Below, piece by piece: positions 11,627 to 23,814 of a stretch of DNA of 64,000 nucleotides. The notes below the pieces were generated by a model. That model saw only the letters and a list, made by a program, of their open reading frames with translations. It ran no database searches and was not told the origin of the DNA. The position numbers and the translations under genes were made by a program. Each line of letters opens with the position of its first letter. Position 1 is the first letter of the stretch. Origin of the DNA: Oxyura jamaicensis (Eukaryota; Chordata; Aves; Anseriformes; Anatidae); assembly GCF_011077185.1 (NCBI RefSeq), contig NC_048895.1, positions 85,646,290 through 85,710,289 of the forward strand, in the 5' to 3' direction.

Positions 11627-12546
11627 CTAGACGAAAATCATGAAAAAATATATCAAAACCTAGTCAAAATATATAGATTTCCTTTATCATTCCCCCCAGA
11701 TTTTAACAAGGATTCAGAGCATGATCATTGACTTTCAAATGAAGTTTTAACTTCTCACCCACTTTAATTTAGTCCTTATTCCACAGAAAAACAGTATCTC
11801 CACTATCATTTAAATTTGAAAATATTGCTATGACACATTTTATGACAGGTTTGTAAAGCTGCTTCAAAAGATTTATCTATGTCCAATTTCCTTATGAAAA
11901 ATAACTTCAAAATGAAAAGAGTAAAATATATGCAGAGAAATAATCTGTTTGCCCATGAAAATAAAGTCATGCTCTCAACTTATTGCCGAAAAAAAAGGAA
12001 ATGCAGCAATGTAGTAATTTTTTAACACATCTGACGGTGCAAATGCCAATGCTGAGTATTTTATGGTGTTTTTTTTTGAATTATAAAAATTGAAGGAAAA
12101 ATACAGGAAGTCAGAATTCCTTCAACGTTCTTTCTTCACCAAATTTTAAGCCAGTATTTTTTCCAGATCAGAAAAATGGTTAATAGGAATCACTTAAAGC
12201 TTTAGTTAGTGGCAGCTTCCACCATTCTATCACATGGTTAATGGCAAGCTGTACTCAAGTAACTATATCCTCTTACAGAGGGAACAAAACCTAGGCAGGA
12301 TGGAAGGAAAAATGGAACCAACATAAATTCCTTCTAATAGACAACCAGTGCAATGAAGTCCCTCTCCTCTTCCTTCCCAAATAAAAAGGGAAGAGACATA
12401 GCAGGGAACTCCTGAATAAACTAAGACCTTTCTTAACTTCTTGTATTTTATGACCCAACAGATGGTGAGTAAAAATTAGTTAAATGGTTACAACCTAAAA
12501 GACTTAATTTGCATCACCCTGAAATCTGCATAAAACCAGATTCCTC

Positions 12547-12568
12547 TTTTTTTTTTTTTTTTTTTTTT
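12547..12568. repeat. Poly-T tract
   Basis: 22 consecutive T on the plus strand (poly-A in the SENP6 transcript sense), 370 bp below the CR1 copy. No other transposon feature is attached. Confidence 0.95.
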
Positions 12569-12934
12569 GTTAAAGACATGTAATTGCTTTCTACCTTACC
12601 ATTATTAACAGCTCTTACTAATTATTAGTGCTGGGCATCCTAACTCTTTCCCTATCCTTATTTTGGCATTTGACCATCCAATGTCCAGCAGCAGCCCTCT
12701 ACATTCTCCCTCCATGCTGGCAACTGAATTCACACTGGCATACCAGCTAGAAGGGGAATTAAACATTACCCACACCGAAGTACTCCGTGAGGACTGGAAG
12801 TGGTGGCCCCTACAGCTACTGCTGAGCAGAGCAGCTCTCCTTTACTTCTAAACCTCCCCCTACCCCACAAGCTGGAGAAGCAGCAGCCCAGCTCTGTGTC
12901 AGACTGCAGCAACCACATTTCACTCAAGACGACT

Positions 12935-13545
12935 GGATGACTTATCCACTACCTCTCTGGGCAACCTGTGCCAGGGCTCAGTCACTCTCACAGAACAGAA
13001 GTGCTGCCTGACCCTCTCGTATTTCAGTGTGTGCCCACTGCCTCTTGTCCTGGCACTGGGCACCACTGAAAAGAGCCTGGCTCCAATCTCTCTGCATCCT
13101 CTCTCAGCCTTCTCTCATGGCAGAGATGTTCCAGTCCTTTTATCATCTTGGTGGCCCTACATTGTACTCCCTTAAGTCTGTCCATGTCTCTTTTGTTTTG
13201 AGGAGCCCAGAACTAGACACATCACTCCAGGTGGGACCTTACCAGTGCTGAGTAGAGGGGAAGGATCACCTCTTGACTGTCTGGCAATACTTTGCTTAAT
13301 GCAGCCCAGGATGCCATTAGCTTTCTTTGCTGCAAAGGCACATTGCTGTCTCATGGTCAACTGGGTGTCTACCAGGACACCCAGGTCTATTTCTGCCATG
13401 CTGCTTTCCAGCTGGGTGGCCCCCAGCATGAACTGGTGCCTGGGGCTGTTGCTTCCCATGTACCAGTCTTTACATTTCTCCTTGTTGAACTCGGTGAGCT
13501 TCCTATCAGCCCATTTTTCCAGCTTGCTGAGCCCCCCTGGATAAG
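12935..13545 (-). mobile_element. CR1 LINE fragment (3' part of ORF2)
   Basis: Minus-strand reading gives decayed C-terminal CR1 reverse-transcriptase sequence, including LEKWADRKLTEFNKEKCK, HQFMLGATQLESSMAEIDLG and KKANGILGCIKQSIA. The DNA also matches the typical avian CR1 run through TCTCTGGGCAACCTGTGCCA. Frameshifts are present and the element is not functional. It has the same orientation as SENP6. Confidence 0.92.
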
Positions 13546-14405
13546 TGACTGTAAGGAATTCTCTTCTCCTTTCTCTTTTTAACAAACAATAAAATAACTT
13601 TTTAAGATTGGGCTTGTAATACCTCTGTAGTAATACTTCGGTTTTCTCTTTCCTCAACACACACACATTCCTTAATGAAGTTAATTTCACTTCCAGCTTT
13701 CTTAGGTAGCCTACAGTAATAACAATTCTAACTTAAAACTGGATTCACCCCATTTAACCAAGGCACACTTCTAACTATGTCCAGATAGAAGGCCCTTGCC
13801 AAAACATGGCCTGTTCAGTCTTTCAAGAAGTCTCTGTATCCTTGCAACTGTGTTTGCATTGCAGTTAAGAACACTGAATTGCAACTCTTTCATGTAAAAG
13901 GAAGACTTACCTACTATTCAGATAAAAATTTAAATTATATCCATTCTTTTACCTTAATGTAGGCATCTTATAACACATTTCACCATAAACAATTCAACCT
14001 GTGTACTATGTTTTCCTGTAACACCGATACATGATAGACCACAGTACTTATCACTAAAGACAATGTGAAAAGTTATTTTACTCTTTAAAAATAGAAAGCT
14101 GCTTCCTTGAAATGCCAATTGGGAATTGCAGTAAACTGACAAAGGATGTAGAGAGCATTTTGAGAATTTGACATGTTTATACACACAAAAATCAAACTCA
14201 GGGCAGGACACTACTGCTGTTCGTACAGCTGTTCAAAACATTTGCCTCTCCCTGAAAAAGCATGACCAACATAATCAACCTCAAGAAAAACAAAATATTT
14301 GGTGTCTTTTTTATTTCAAGACCCAGCTTGTATCAGAACAAATCATGGTATGATTACTTTAACAGAAATGGAGCAAGGAATACACCCATCCTCCTACAGA
14401 TGGGG

Positions 14406-14424
14406 AAAAAAAAAAAAAAAAAAA
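14406..14424. repeat. Poly-A tract
   Basis: 19 consecutive A in intron 12, without neighbouring transposon sequence that I recognise. Confidence 0.95.
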
Positions 14425-15384
14425 GATGGAAAAGTGCTAAATGTTCCAATTAACCCAGCATTTAAGGAGTCTCCATTTTTATGCTATTGAAGGATCAAGT
14501 CACACTGAAATAACTTCACATGCAGATGCTTAATCAACACATTCTACTAATTTTAGTAAGTTTGAGTGATATTAATGCAGTTAATGCATGAAAAAACAGT
14601 AGTAACTATACATCTATATCTTAGATGCAACAATCTGAGAAAAGTCTACACTTATTTTTACAGGTTGTGAAAGGCAGCTTTTAGCATATGATAGTAATTA
14701 CAAAAACTAATGGCGATCTTTTACAAATAACAAAAGGCAAAGTGAGCTAGGACCCCATTTTTAAACAAGGGAAACAGAGAAATAATTGTAAGCTCACTAT
14801 TTCCTAAACAATGCCACTGTATTTCTTTCAGTAGCACGAAATATACAAGCTATACGCTTGAGAAAAAAGTTTAAAGGGAGATACACACAAGAAAGGTGTA
14901 AGACACCTGTGTAGTTTTCACTCCCTATTTATGCATTTGGAACAGAAGAACTCAAAGTAATAAAAAGGTAACATGCTTCACAGGAGGTTTTTCTTGCCTG
15001 TGGTTTTTATTAACTATTTTAATTAAGATCTCTGCCAATCACCACAGCTCTTCAACTAAGTTGAGGGGGAAAAAACTAATAAGCCCATTTGCATGCTTGC
15101 CACAAATTGCTAATTCCCATCTGTGGATTTTCTTTCTGTCAGTAGATAGAAGAGATAATGCAAAATTGTTTTGGCTTTTATTCACCGGGCAGCTCAGCTC
15201 AGATTTATACTCTAGATTATTATTTTTTTTCTGATGACTACCAGCACCGAATATAATTTATTAAACACAAAGAAAAACCAGAATTGACATTTCGTTATGA
15301 TTCACCTGTTAATTCCTTTTGGTAAAGTCACTTCCTTCAAAAAATATGTATTCAGCATTAACATAAAATGAAACAAGTACTCAC

Positions 15385-15427
15385 CTTCTTGACTTTCTAG
15401 GCGTATTTTGATATAATCCAGGCAGAA
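15385..15427 (-). CDS. SENP6: SENP6 exon 12 (43 nt)
   Basis: A small exon encoding FCLDYIKIRLESQE plus one base. It matches FCLDFIKIQL in the mammalian protein and continues VEPVI from exon 11 without a gap. The acceptor is tctacag and the donor gtgagt. It starts at phase 0 and ends with G of a Glu codon. Confidence 0.94.
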
Positions 15428-16102
15428 CTGTAGAAGACAATACAATAATAAGATTTCAATTCTTCTCCGTAAGTAAACTGACTCAATGCCTTTTAACAAC
15501 GTAATACTTGGGTAATTAAGATTTTAAAATAAAAAAGTAAAATGTAATTAAAAAATTAGCACAATTCAAGGAATCAAGTCTATTCTTTACTCTTAGATGT
15601 CTCTTTCAGTCACAGTGACTGTTGACACTTAAGATGTCTCTGAAGTACTCTGTTTCCAAAAAGATTTAAAAATACCACAAAATATTGCAGAATAAAATCT
15701 TCAGAAGAGAATTTTGAAGAACAAAAAAAAATTGTTCAACTGAAGCAAAACTATGCACATACAGAAAAAGACATGATTCTTCCCCCATCTATAAAAATAT
15801 ATATTTTTTGTAAGTATTGCATTCAATTTTCTTGCACTAATCCATAATTCACCCCATCACCCTCATCCCAAAATAAACAAATGAAAAGCAAAGTGTTTTG
15901 CAATCATGATGTTTCTATTTAACACCAGAACTGAACTGTATGCAACAGTATAGTTCTCATGTCTTTGTGAATCATAGCCTCTGAAATTAGGGACAGACTT
16001 GCCGTTTCACAGATAAAGGCAAAATACTACATTGTTCACATATGAAAATTACAATTAAAAAAAAAAACACCTTTCTGTTTTTGAAGTAACAAGATTACTT
16101 AC
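15428..16102 (-). other. SENP6: SENP6 intron 11
   Basis: 675 nt of AT-rich intron between exons 11 and 12. No element seen. Confidence 0.8.
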
Positions 16103-16273
16103 AATTACAGGTTCCACTACCATTCTTCGTAGGGTTCCTATTCGTATACTTCGACAGTTCAGAATGACACTTTCACAGGGACTTTGGTAAGTTAGAGGTA
16201 CAGTCTCAGTTACAATTTCTTGAGAAATAAGTTTACGACGTTTTATTGGAGTGCTAGACACAATGTTGCCAAA
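16103..16273 (-). CDS. SENP6: SENP6 exon 11
   Basis: 171 nt, exactly 57 codons and phase 0 at both ends. It encodes FGNIVSSTPIKRRKLISQE and later SVILNCRSIRIGTLRRMVVEP. TPIKRRKL is a basic nuclear-localisation-like stretch. SVILNCRSIR.GTL is nearly invariant in SENP6. The acceptor is ttttcag and the donor gtaagt. Loss of this exon alone would keep the frame. Confidence 0.95.
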
Positions 16274-18778
16274 CTGAAAAGTAATTTTCAAGGTTTCAGA
16301 ATTTTTCACTAAGATTTATTGCTAAAACAGGCTGTTAAAAAGCACAGACTAATTTTTTGGCTACTTTTTTGTTAATCAACTGGACTACATATTGTAATAT
16401 CCACCCCAACAATATACAAAAGGTTGAAAACTCGTAAAAGACTATTGGCCTGGTGTTAATATTGTCAGAGTTAAGAAAAAAAAAACGTTAGTTTACACTT
16501 GTAGACATTTTGTTAACATTTCAAAGTCACAAGTAAGCGCCAAAAAACTATTTAGTTTCTAGTACTGAAACAATGTACAACAAAATATGTAATAAGTGTT
16601 TTTGTTTGTTTTTAATGTACTGCTTTTATTTATATGAAAACATTAATGCTATACAAGCATCCCAAATGTTTGGAGTTTTATTCAGCTTTTTAAATTAGCA
16701 CAGGCTTTTGGTGACTAAAAATACTGATATATTACTGACGTACAGTGCAATAAAACATTAGGAATAGACTCTTCAAGAAATATAAATAAATAAGCACAAT
16801 CAAAAAATCCATAAATGAACTCTACAGAACTGTTGAGATGTTTTTAGGACAGAATCCAGGATCAGAAGACTAATGTTGAGGAAAAGGCCATGTGGAGTTT
16901 GGCTCCAGCTCAAGAAAATCTCTGGACGCTGACTGAAGATTTAATCTCAATTAAGCCTCCTGTCTACCAACAGAACAATCTTAAGAAAAAACTATTTAAA
17001 AGAAAGCAAGCTGGATGAGAGCCACAAGAAGAATATGTATTTATCTACTGCATTGCTTAAATTGCTCTATGCTTTTGAAGGATTTTCTGTTCTAGTTTTG
17101 TTCTTGGGTACTTATTTCCTCATTTCATAAAACCGTCCATTAATAAGCATTCTTTTAAGTTACAAAATACAATTCAACTCCCACAGAAAAGGATTTTAAG
17201 GGACTCAGTAGTTATATTACTATTAAATCTGGAGAATTATTTCAGCATCCCTAGTCACTAGCCTATCTTGGTCATAATTCATAATATTCTTTTGGATACT
17301 TCACTTAAATACAGGGGAGAAAACAAGAGGGAAGAGGATCTAGATCCCTGCAATTAAAATATTTTCCTAGGACTCTTACTGAATGTCCCTTTGTCTGCTG
17401 GACTACCTAAACATTATTAAAAACTCAAAACAAAAGCAAATCACAGATAAGCAGTAACACAGAAAATCTTGAAGTGGCACTATATTCAAGTAACCTGAGA
17501 TTGAAGCATGAATTAATATCTACGGAGAAAAAAAACAACTATCCTAAAGCTTTTTTTTTATTTTTTTTTTAAATCAGACTGACAAACACACTGATACAAG
17601 TCTTGGTAGTTTTTTTGAATCAAGGTGAAGTTTATGTTAAGCTTCACACAAAACATTTGTATACTCATTTTCAAAATAAAACTCTTTTCTACTTTTTTCT
17701 CAAGTATGCAGTGTATTTACAATATAATACTTGGATGTTTAAGGGAAATGAACAGGAACATATGCATATAAAAGGAGACACCTATGCTTTCACAACACAA
17801 TACTCTCCCTTAATCCAGCAAATAATGCCAGAATAAGCGAAATTCAAAACTATTTATTGCCCAAGCTTTTAGCCCCACAGCTTTGTAGTACGCTGAGAGA
17901 CTCATAGTTACACTGATGACAATCTGTACATCACATTATACACACACCATTTCATTAATTACGGTACTAGAATATTGGCTTTTTAATCTCAACCTAGCAT
18001 GAAGGTTTTGACATCCTTTAGTGTTCTAGCTCAGAAAAAAAAATGAATTTGAGACTGTGGAAATCTAATCAAATACTCTTGTTGGACCAAACGCACAAGA
18101 GTGGAACTGGAGAAGTGACCCAAGAATCATTTTAATCAGTAGTATTAATTCAACAATTGTCACAGGGCATTTGTTCTTCCTGCTGGTTCACTGTTGAGGT
18201 AGTTGAGTTTTTAACATACCGTGAAAGCTATCCCCTTTGACAGCACTTAAGGAGCCTGCTCATGGTGCATTTTTTTGTCTTTGTTTATCCAATTCTTGCA
18301 GTGGTGCTCAACTAAAAAACAAAAGCCCCACCATGAAATCCTTCAAATAAGTGCTATTAACTGGGACAGTTGTCAAAGTATTTTAATTGTAAAGGGCCAC
18401 TGTTGCCACTGTTGTTCCCAATGTTTCTTTTCATCTATGTTGTTCCTATGTCCAAAGTCTCACCAAAAAACAGCTAGTACTGATGTTTTTCTGCAAACTA
18501 AGATGGCCCTTCAGTTTCATAGAGGTACCCAATACAGACTCAGAGAGCATGCATTCAACACAGAAACATCTATGTTAAAAGCATAATTCAAATATTATGA
18601 ATTCTTGGAAATTTTAACAAATTTTCTTATGTTTCCAGTATTATATAAGCAGAGATACTACTTGAGCTGATAAATAAGCAATCAAATAGAGCCTATTTAC
18701 AACAATGCAAGACAAACCTTTACATTTCCCATTTATGATTTGATTTTTGTTTTCTTTAAACAAAGTATGAAATAGTAC
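16274..18778 (-). other. SENP6: SENP6 intron 10
   Basis: 2.5 kb between exons 10 and 11. It includes T-rich runs near 17552-17570 and nothing else I can name. A 103-codon open frame on the plus strand (18275-18586) shows no family features. Confidence 0.8.
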
Positions 18779-19011
18779 CTGATCTTTCATTCTTGCTTTT
18801 CTTGGTAGTGTGACTGCAATTTCTGTTTCTGTTGTAATGCTACCTATTCTCTGTTCTATTCCACAACTGTTTTCCTTTAATGCTGCTTCCACCTTTCCTG
18901 TAGAAGGAGCTGGGGAGGAGCGGGCTGAATCTGCAGGACGAGGTGAAATGCTTTCCATTCTCCTAGTGCTGCCACTATCCTCCTCCTCATCATCATCACT
19001 AGACAAAACAA
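18779..19011 (-). CDS. SENP6: SENP6 exon 10: SUMO-interacting motif and SP-rich linker
   Basis: 233 nt. The exon opens with the rest of a SUMO-interacting motif, VLSSDDDEEEDSGS, whose first Ile codon is split with exon 9. It continues with SISPRPADSARSSPAPSTGK, several Ser-Pro sites that are likely phosphorylated (inference). It ends with TLPRKARMKDQ, a basic stretch. The acceptor is tgtttag and the donor gtacta. A possible reading through the donor into the intron is not coding. Confidence 0.95.
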
Positions 19012-19957
19012 CTAAACAGAAAATATTAAATTCTCAACCACTACATTTTTCTTAACAGAAACTTCTTTGCAAGCAATAGCTTAAAAGTAATTTATGTAAT
19101 TGTCCTGCAGTATCAAAAACAGTCCACATTTATCATTATATTATACTTTTATTAATATTTATTTGGAATCTGCTCTCTCCCTCACTTTTTATTTCCCATA
19201 ACTAGCTGTACGAGAAATGTGTATCATCAGTTTTCCTCTAGACACAGAAATGAAGTCATCCATGCCCTATTTCAAAAAAAAAAAAAAAAGCTGACAGTGA
19301 ACAATACAGCTTAAGTCTAACTTGAGCCCCTCTTTGCTGAAGAGCTTATTTTTTTAAAAGGTTATGTACCACAGGTAGTGTAAAGAAAAACTGACCAGAG
19401 AAGTTACAACTTAAGTTGTTCAAATCAGTAAAATACAACATGGTCTAATAAACTAAGCACAGAACTAGAACCATAATTTCGAAATTCCAGTTCCTGTCTG
19501 CTTATCAGTTCATGCAGATATTAACAAATATTAACATTTTATACAGAACAAAGTTTCAGTAAATGAGAAAACCTGGACAGTGTTCAGATCTATAGCTAAG
19601 GAGAAATGAGAAGGAATGAGTAAAAATAGAAAAAAATGTAAAAAAATATGTTAAAGACTGTTTTCTTCATGGGAATGGATGACAACTCTGCTAAGAATGC
19701 TTTTTTAAAAAGTGTAAATTTTAAGTCTTAAAAAAAAAACATTAATATTTTTTTGTTTTACCCAGTGTTCACTTCTCAAAGAGTACCTTAGTATATGACA
19801 AAAGACGTTAAAAAACTATGTTATGTCCCCACCCCAAAAACATATCCACAAAATAATTCCAGGCAAAGTCAATAACATAAGCTTGTGCAGAAGGTTTCTT
19901 CATTACAGGATGTTCTGCATTTTCATTTTATGGCTATATTCATGAAATGATACTTAC
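19012..19957 (-). other. SENP6: SENP6 intron 9
   Basis: 946 nt between exons 9 and 10, AT-rich, with a poly-A run near 19274-19288. No element seen. Confidence 0.8.
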
Positions 19958-20360
19958 TTGGATCATTTAGTTCAGATGGTCTTGTACTCCTCTGTCTTAA
20001 GCTTCCTGTAATTTTAGTATTTTTTGTCCCAGTTATAAGACCAACTTTTCCATTCTGTCGTAACATAGAATGTCCTACAACTTCATTACCCAGTAGAATA
20101 TCCGCTGGACCTTTTCCGACAGCAGAACTATAAAACTTCTTTGTGTTGAACCCTGTACCTGAAGATTTTTGCCCCGTTGAATTCTGGTGTATTGAAGAAC
20201 GTGATAAAGGTCCCATAGATTCACCTAATGTTGCAGTTTGTCTGGAGACTCTTTGCAAATCCTTAAGAGAAATGTTTTCACAATGTCGGCATTTGGTCTG
20301 GTTTTCATTTGCCCGCCCACAATTTGGGCAATCAGTAGAATAATCAATTGGTTCCAAAAG
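19958..20360 (-). CDS. SENP6: SENP6 exon 9 with zinc-finger-like 5' extension
   Basis: The longest N-terminal exon, 403 nt. The strong acceptor (long pyrimidine tract, tttctag) gives LLEPIDYSTD then CPNCGRANENQTKCRHC, a CxxC-x9-CxxC finger. After this come DLQRVSRQTATLGESMGP, the Ser/Gln-rich middle, and SELNDP. The human protein as I remember it passes from THLE straight to DLQR. This would correspond to a second in-frame acceptor here, ttctcttaag at 20262-20271, removing 99 nt (33 residues). The exon ends with A of an Ile codon and donor gtaagt. Confidence 0.93.
20262..20271 (-). promoter_or_regulatory. SENP6: Putative internal alternative 3' splice site in exon 9
   Basis: On the minus strand the exon contains ttctcttaag directly before GAT TTG CAA AGA (Asp-Leu-Gln-Arg). 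This is the exact point where the human protein I recall resumes after exon 8. Using it removes 99 nt (20262-20360), the zinc-finger segment, and keeps the frame. Its pyrimidine tract is weaker than that of the upstream acceptor at 20361, so its use is an inference. Confidence 0.5.
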
Positions 20361-21460
20361 CTAGAAAGGAAGGAGGAAGGAAAAACAAACAAACCCTGAT
20401 CAGCAACTAAGAACAACAAAGATATCATTTCCAAAGTTTGCATTTAATTTCTGTTCAGAATGAAAATTGATGATAGTATATTAGCAATTATAGTAAACAC
20501 TCAAAGCAAATATTAAAATTCAGTTAGATTTTTTCATTTAGAAATTTGGCAATGTGGCAATTTTTAAGAAGTTAATGTTCAGCAATTCAGACTTCATCTT
20601 TTTTTCTTTATGTATTAAAAGGTTGCACACTGCTCATATGTATCAGCATCATAGTTCATATGTAACACCATCAGCAAGAAGGTTCAGTTACATCATTTCT
20701 GTAAAAATAGTTACATTGGACAAAAATAAAGTAACCTGAGGATCAACAGAGCAATGCTAAGAACTAGAAGCAGTCTCCTCAATCATTAAGTTCATTTGTC
20801 CTCCCAAGACATCTTCTAACGGCCTGGCAAACCACGCAGAAAATCACTCCTCTAAAAAAACTTGAAGAAAATGAAATACATTGATCTACAGTCCAGTATC
20901 ACAGAAAACAGGACTTGAGGAAAAGGTGTTTTCCAGACCTAGAGGAAACAGGGGCTATAAAAAAAGGAAATTGTATCATTACTGCAAAGAGAGAGATTTT
21001 GTTTCTCTCACATCTACTAGAGCCTACTTAATTACAAGTAATGAAGAATATTAAAGAGTGCAGAACTTGGACTGCCAAGTCTAGGTGTATTTGATAGTAA
21101 CATGCAAGCTACTGAATATGTACTGAATACGGGACACCTCTAGAACTGAAATTTAACGTACCTTATTGTATCCAGCAACACTGAGGTCAAATGACACTTT
21201 CAAAGGTTCACTTTACTGTGAACTATGGAAGATGCTAACCTTCTAAAAGCCACAACAAATTTTTGAACCTGTTTTCAAAACATATCTACCACAATTTGCA
21301 TACCCCATCCCCAGCCATGAACAACAATAAAGAGGACTTCCTCAGGTGTAGGGTTCTCATTTTTAAAAGGAAGACAAAGAAAAGTTATAGAAAGAGAACA
21401 TATTTTTCACAGCATTTCTGCAATTTAACCAAGCTACACATACCATAGCAAAACAGATGC

Positions 21461-21479
21461 AAAAAAAAAAAAAAAAAAA
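21461..21479. repeat. Poly-A tract
   Basis: 19 consecutive A in intron 8. Confidence 0.95.
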
Positions 21480-22536
21480 GTATAAAAAGCCTTTAAACCA
21501 GACTATTAAATCTGAGTAGTAGCATAACATAGCAAGTGACAGGAATATCAGTGCTGTGTCTCAGTGCTGAGTTACAGAACGCACCTTTTACAGAGATACA
21601 GCTGATCACATGGAAGAATTTCAATCAGACATTAAAACATTCAATAGCCTATCATACCTGAAAGATCTTAAGTACAGAATAACTGCAGCCTTCCACCTCA
21701 ACCACAAACCAGGAATTGAAAATTCCCTTCCATGGTTTGAGAGCAGGCATTCTGATGGTAGAGGCAGTCGTGTTTAATTCCGAAGGACATACTCTTTTTT
21801 ATTTTTTAAGCTGGACTTTGAATAACTACTTAAGTAGGTGAGTTATACCTAATGTATCTTATATCTGCTTCAGGACTTGAGTAACATGTGCAAAATTCAA
21901 ATATTCCATGTCTCTGCCCTATACGTTTTAGCATCAAAAGCTTTTGCTTTTACTAAGTACGTATGAAACACAATCTACCCTCCTATAAAACTTCTTAATT
22001 GTTAAAAATTTACAGAAATGCAACCTGTTACAGTACAGGAAGATGAATACCATTTGCACTTTGCCTGATAAGCAGCTGGTTGTCTGCAATTCCTCTGGCA
22101 CGAAACCATACCTAACACATTTGAATTGTTCAAAGGTTCCATAAACATCTATATGGATCATCTACATACTGTGGCAGTGCACGCTTCACTAAAAAGCATA
22201 TGGTTCACAACAAATGCATAAAACATTGTTACAGGATTAAACTGATTTTAGGCAAAAGATTAAACTCTTAACCTGTTTAAATAGAAACAAACATAATGAA
22301 GAGTTCTGCTAATAAAATCAGTTGCAGCATGATTTCTTCTGGCTTTTCATATTAATCTATGAATTTGTAATTTATAGCAATATAATTATCCCCTTAATAT
22401 GTCCATAACCATACCTTCTCCCCTCTAATCAGCTATTAAGCTGCTGAAAAGCTATGTTTCTACTTAAAACACAAAGATCAGATTAACACACTAGGTCCTA
22501 TATCCAGAAAGTGTATCCGCAAACTGCAGTCTTACA

Positions 22537-22595
22537 GAATCATAACTATCCTAGGGGACAGGAGTAAAAGTTCATCCAGCCCTGTGTTGTACTTT
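22537..22595 (-). mobile_element. Possible old CR1 3'-end scrap
   Basis: CAGAATCATAAC and, 25 bases on, GTTCATCCAGCCCTG resemble the reverse complement of an avian CR1 tail, with heavy decay. Similarity is short and could be chance. Confidence 0.3.
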
Positions 22596-23368
22596 TAACA
22601 ATGGCCCATTAAGAGCACAGAGAACAAAGTAAGGACATATCCCCCTAACTTTATGTAATCAGCAATTTAGGCATTTATCAGAGGTAACTGTTTGACAAAA
22701 TTTGTGAGGCTGTATAATCGTTCATCCCTTTTTTCAATCTCCTAATACACTCTGATTAGTAACGTATGTTTTTTTCTCATTTTTAAGCTTACTGTTTGAA
22801 CATTTTACTGCAAGCACTCATGGGAGAAAGTACCAGACGTAATTATTAAATTTTGTTTACAAGTAAAACCTGCCCTATGGTTTTGGAAATAAAATCAAGA
22901 TCTTGAAACAATGTAATCAAGTCTGACCCTTTTTCCATCAGGGAGATAGAGAACAGTTTCTTGCAGCAGTGTGGTCAGTTACACATGGTCTGGCTCAAGG
23001 ACACCAGCATTATTTATATAAGTACTGAAAATTATGCATTTTTATATTAAATAAATTCCAACAAAGTGTGAAATATTATTCCTCTACTGCATAGATAGAT
23101 ATCCAAAGGTTTGCTGGTTTATTCCAATACGCATGGATCAGATTCCCCAATCAATTTAAACACAGGCTCTTTCACTTTCCATTGCACCATCTGTTTGTTC
23201 AATTCACAAAATAAGTATTTCACAGTTGTCATCAGTATCAACACTTAAATATCTGCACTACCATAACTTTTTAGTTTAAATATTTACATTCTGCTTCAAC
23301 TAGAAGGATTTTTAGAACAGTTAAACATTTTTTAAAACAAACAAACAAACAACAAAAACATAGCCCAC

Positions 23369-23514
23369 CTTTAACTGGGTTAAGCTTTTTTTTGTAGAAG
23401 AAGATAGGGACAAGTCAGACTGATATGAATTGCAGTGACGTTTCTGTTGCACCTTTCTTTTGATTTCAGATTCTGATTCCGATTCCGACTCTTCTGTGTT
23501 TTCCATTATACTGT
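23369..23514 (-). CDS. SENP6: SENP6 exon 8
   Basis: 146 nt encode SIMENTEESESESESE, then IKRKVQQKRHC and on to KKSLTQLK. KRKVQQKRH is nearly identical to the mammalian protein and looks like a nuclear localisation signal. The Ser-Glu run (four SE units) is longer than the SESQVEPE I recall for human. The acceptor is cctcctag and the donor gtgggc. The exon starts with AC, which completes Asp from exon 7, and ends at phase 0. Confidence 0.94.
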
Positions 23515-23776
23515 CTAGGAGGAAAAAAAACCAAAAATGTTAACAAGAAATGTCTGCTCAGATGCAATTATGGTCAACTTACTTCTTTACAAACATTAAT
23601 CTGAACTAAACATTAACTTTGTTTTTGAAAGCATGCAACAAACTACATTTCATTCATTTAAAGAAGTGTCTTATGACTTATTGTATAAATAAAAAAACTA
23701 AAATAATATTTTAAATTTTGTTTGATTACTACTATTTTTGCGTCTCTTAGTTACAATTTCTAGTTTCACATCAGAG

Positions 23777-23814
23777 GAGACTTTGGCCTTGAAGAGTCTC
23801 AAGGCCAAAGTCTC
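23777..23814. repeat. Perfect 16-bp hairpin, 6-nt loop, plus third partial copy
   Basis: GAGACTTTGGCCTTGA (23777-23792) and TCAAGGCCAAAGTCTC (23799-23814) are exact reverse complements around a 6-base loop. CTTTGGCCTT appears again at 23816-23825. The stem is too short for a normal microRNA precursor. It is intronic in SENP6. Confidence 0.95.

Larger units (their letters stand above)
11627..15384 (-). other. SENP6: SENP6 intron 12
   Basis: 3.8 kb between exons 12 and 13. It holds a poly-T run (12547-12568), a CR1 fragment on the minus strand (about 12935-13545) and a poly-A run (14406-14424). Nothing else is recognised. Confidence 0.8.
20361..23368 (-). other. SENP6: SENP6 intron 8
   Basis: 3.0 kb between exons 8 and 9. 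The strong pyrimidine-rich acceptor of exon 9 occupies 20361-20400. It also holds a poly-A run at 21461-21479, a weak CR1-like scrap near 22537-22595, and an AAAC-type simple repeat at about 23334-23358. Confidence 0.8.

Noticed and set aside
23777..23814. Hairpin considered as a microRNA precursor
   Set aside because: The stem is only 16 bp with a 6-base loop, too short for Drosha processing.
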